The position numbers were made by a program, and so were the translations under genes. From Bowmanella yangjiangensis (GTDB lineage: Bacteria > Pseudomonadota > Gammaproteobacteria > Enterobacterales > Alteromonadaceae), in NCBI RefSeq assembly GCF_017255015.1, contig NZ_JAFKCS010000001.1:58772-122771 (forward strand): a DNA stretch of 64,000 nt. The letters are read 5' to 3'. The stretch's first letter is position 1. Each line of letters starts with the position of its first letter. The notes under the pieces are model-generated. The model saw nothing but the letters and a program-made list of their open reading frames with translations, had not been told where the DNA came from and ran no database searches. Below are positions 63,078 to 64,000 of this stretch, piece by piece.

Positions 63078-64000
63078 ATGTTTAACCTGAGGCCCTACCG
63101 ACTGAGTGTGGAAACGGCCAGTGGCCTTATAAGCTGGGCCATGGTGGCAGCATCATCCTTGTACTTTATGCAGAACAATCTGGGCTGGACGCATTGGCGT
63201 GTGGTGACGCTGGCCAGCTTATATCTGGGATTTGTATTGCTGTTTATGCTGGCCACCCGGGACGAATCTTATCCGCGTGACAGGGCTGTCAGACTGACGC
63301 TTATCAGCCTGCTGTTTTTGCTAGTCGTCGCCATTTACTTCACTACCCCTTATATGTACAACGCGATTTTGATGGTGATGTGGTCGGCACTGTTGCCATA
63401 TTTCATCACATTCAGGTCGGCTGTTTTTCTCTCCCCATTGTGGTCATCTGTACCTTATTTCGTTGGCGAGTTTTATTGGCATGATGATATGTCCGCCCTT
63501 AGCTCGTTGTTGTTCTGGACCTTTAATGTTTTCGCTTTAGTCATGGTCAATGTGTCCTTAAAGGAAAAAAAGGCCAAGGAAGCCGCTAATCAATTGAACC
63601 GAGAACTTATGGCTACCCAGGCATTGCTCAGTGAAGCTAACAAACAAGCGGAGCGCACTCGTATTGCGCGCAATATTCATGATGTGCTCGGCCATCATCT
63701 GACGGCCTTGTCGATTAACTTGCAGGTGGCATCACGCAAAGCCGAAGGAGAAGTGAAACAATCGGTAGAACAATGTCACGCCATTGCTAGCTTGTTGCTC
63801 AGTGATGTTCGAGAAGCGGTGTCTGAAATTCGCGATAAATCTGCTATTCACCTGAAAAGTGCGTTGGAGTTACTGACCCGCGAGGTACCTAGACTCAAAG
63901 TCGCTTTAGATTGTCAGGTTGAGCTGGACGATATGGAGCAGGCCCATGCATTGCTGATGTGTGTGCAGGAGAGTTTGACCAACAGTTTGCGTCATTCCAG
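63078..64000 (+). CDS. NarL/DesK-type sensor histidine kinase, 5' part (runs off the window)
   Basis: An open frame from ATG 63078 (GGAGA 8 bases upstream) continues past base 64000: 307 codons without stop. The N-terminal 150 residues hold about five membrane helices (for example LTLISLLFLLVVAIYF). A short coiled coil leads to a HisKA_3 phospho-acceptor box ERTRIARNIHDVLGHHLTAL and then the start of the ATPase domain with an N-box CVQESLTNSLRHS. This is the DesK/LiaS-like class that pairs with a NarL-type regulator, probably encoded next. Confidence 0.92.
   Translation, partial: MFNLRPYRLSVETASGLISWAMVAASSLYFMQNNLGWTHWRVVTLASLYLGFVLLFMLATRDESYPRDRAVRLTLISLLFLLVVAIYFTTPYMYNAILMVMWSALLPYFITFRSAVFLSPLWSSVPYFVGEFYWHDDMSALSSLLFWTFNVFALVMVNVSLKEKKAKEAANQLNRELMATQALLSEANKQAERTRIARNIHDVLGHHLTALSINLQVASRKAEGEVKQSVEQCHAIASLLLSDVREAVSEIRDKSAIHLKSALELLTREVPRLKVALDCQVELDDMEQAHALLMCVQESLTNSLRHS

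Overview
The window looks like a chromosomal segment of a gammaproteobacterium of the order Alteromonadales (Alteromonadaceae-like). The grounds are gene content and order: thrL-thrA-thrB-thrC with ung, yggS-proC-yggT-DUF4426 divergent from pilT-pilU, gshB-yqgE-yqgF, a pgi-tal pair, aceK, luxS, a DUF3545 small protein, DctB/DctD and a large TonB-dependent receptor. I see no tRNA, rRNA, transposase, prophage or CRISPR array. Most of the window is core metabolism; the accessory parts are about 5-24 kb and 25-34 kb.

Layout. 1-5 kb: 3' part of acnB, a hairpin-rich spacer, a class I-type HMG-CoA reductase, and small genes (DUF192, DUF4870, isochorismatase-like). 5.2-20 kb: a large envelope locus. 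Three exported proteins on the + strand (277, 1089 and 480 aa, the last with a VWA domain) converge on a minus-strand operon of a 1765-aa lipoprotein with putative Ig repeats and two DUF1566 modules, a small lipoprotein and a secreted protein. Divergent from the giant lipoprotein is a membrane-anchored Ser/Thr kinase with a TPR-like C-terminal half. An ECF-type sigma factor of the kind usually paired with such kinases lies about 3.5 kb away, separated by luxS, an alpha/beta hydrolase lipoprotein, a truncated GFA gene and a class D beta-lactamase.

25-34 kb: a DctB/DctD-like two-component pair, then a sigma-54 (-24/-12) promoter, then TonB-dependent receptor, secreted alpha/beta hydrolase and DASS (SLC13) carboxylate symporter. 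This reads as a scavenging unit for an esterified or otherwise masked organic acid, switched on by the adjacent activator.

34-44 kb: a D-cysteine desulfhydrase/ACC deaminase-like enzyme, MAPEG protein, aceK, a lone receiver protein, then the threonine operon. Its leader has three layers: tandem MetJ-like met boxes over the -35 element, a Thr-rich leader peptide with attenuator, and a further three-way-junction RNA fold before thrA. ung is translationally coupled behind thrC.

44-64 kb: DUF3545, a GAF histidine kinase, GNAT acetyltransferase, pgi and tal, macrodomain protein, yaaA, mipA/ompV-like porin, a decayed receiver domain, DUF4426-yggT-proC-yggS, pilT-pilU, a DUF2007-like zinc-ribbon protein, a YbaK-type deacylase, a periplasmic solute-binding-like protein, yqgF-yqgE-gshB, a TPR protein coupled to a 7-TM membrane protein, and the 5' part of a NarL/DesK-type histidine kinase that runs off the end.
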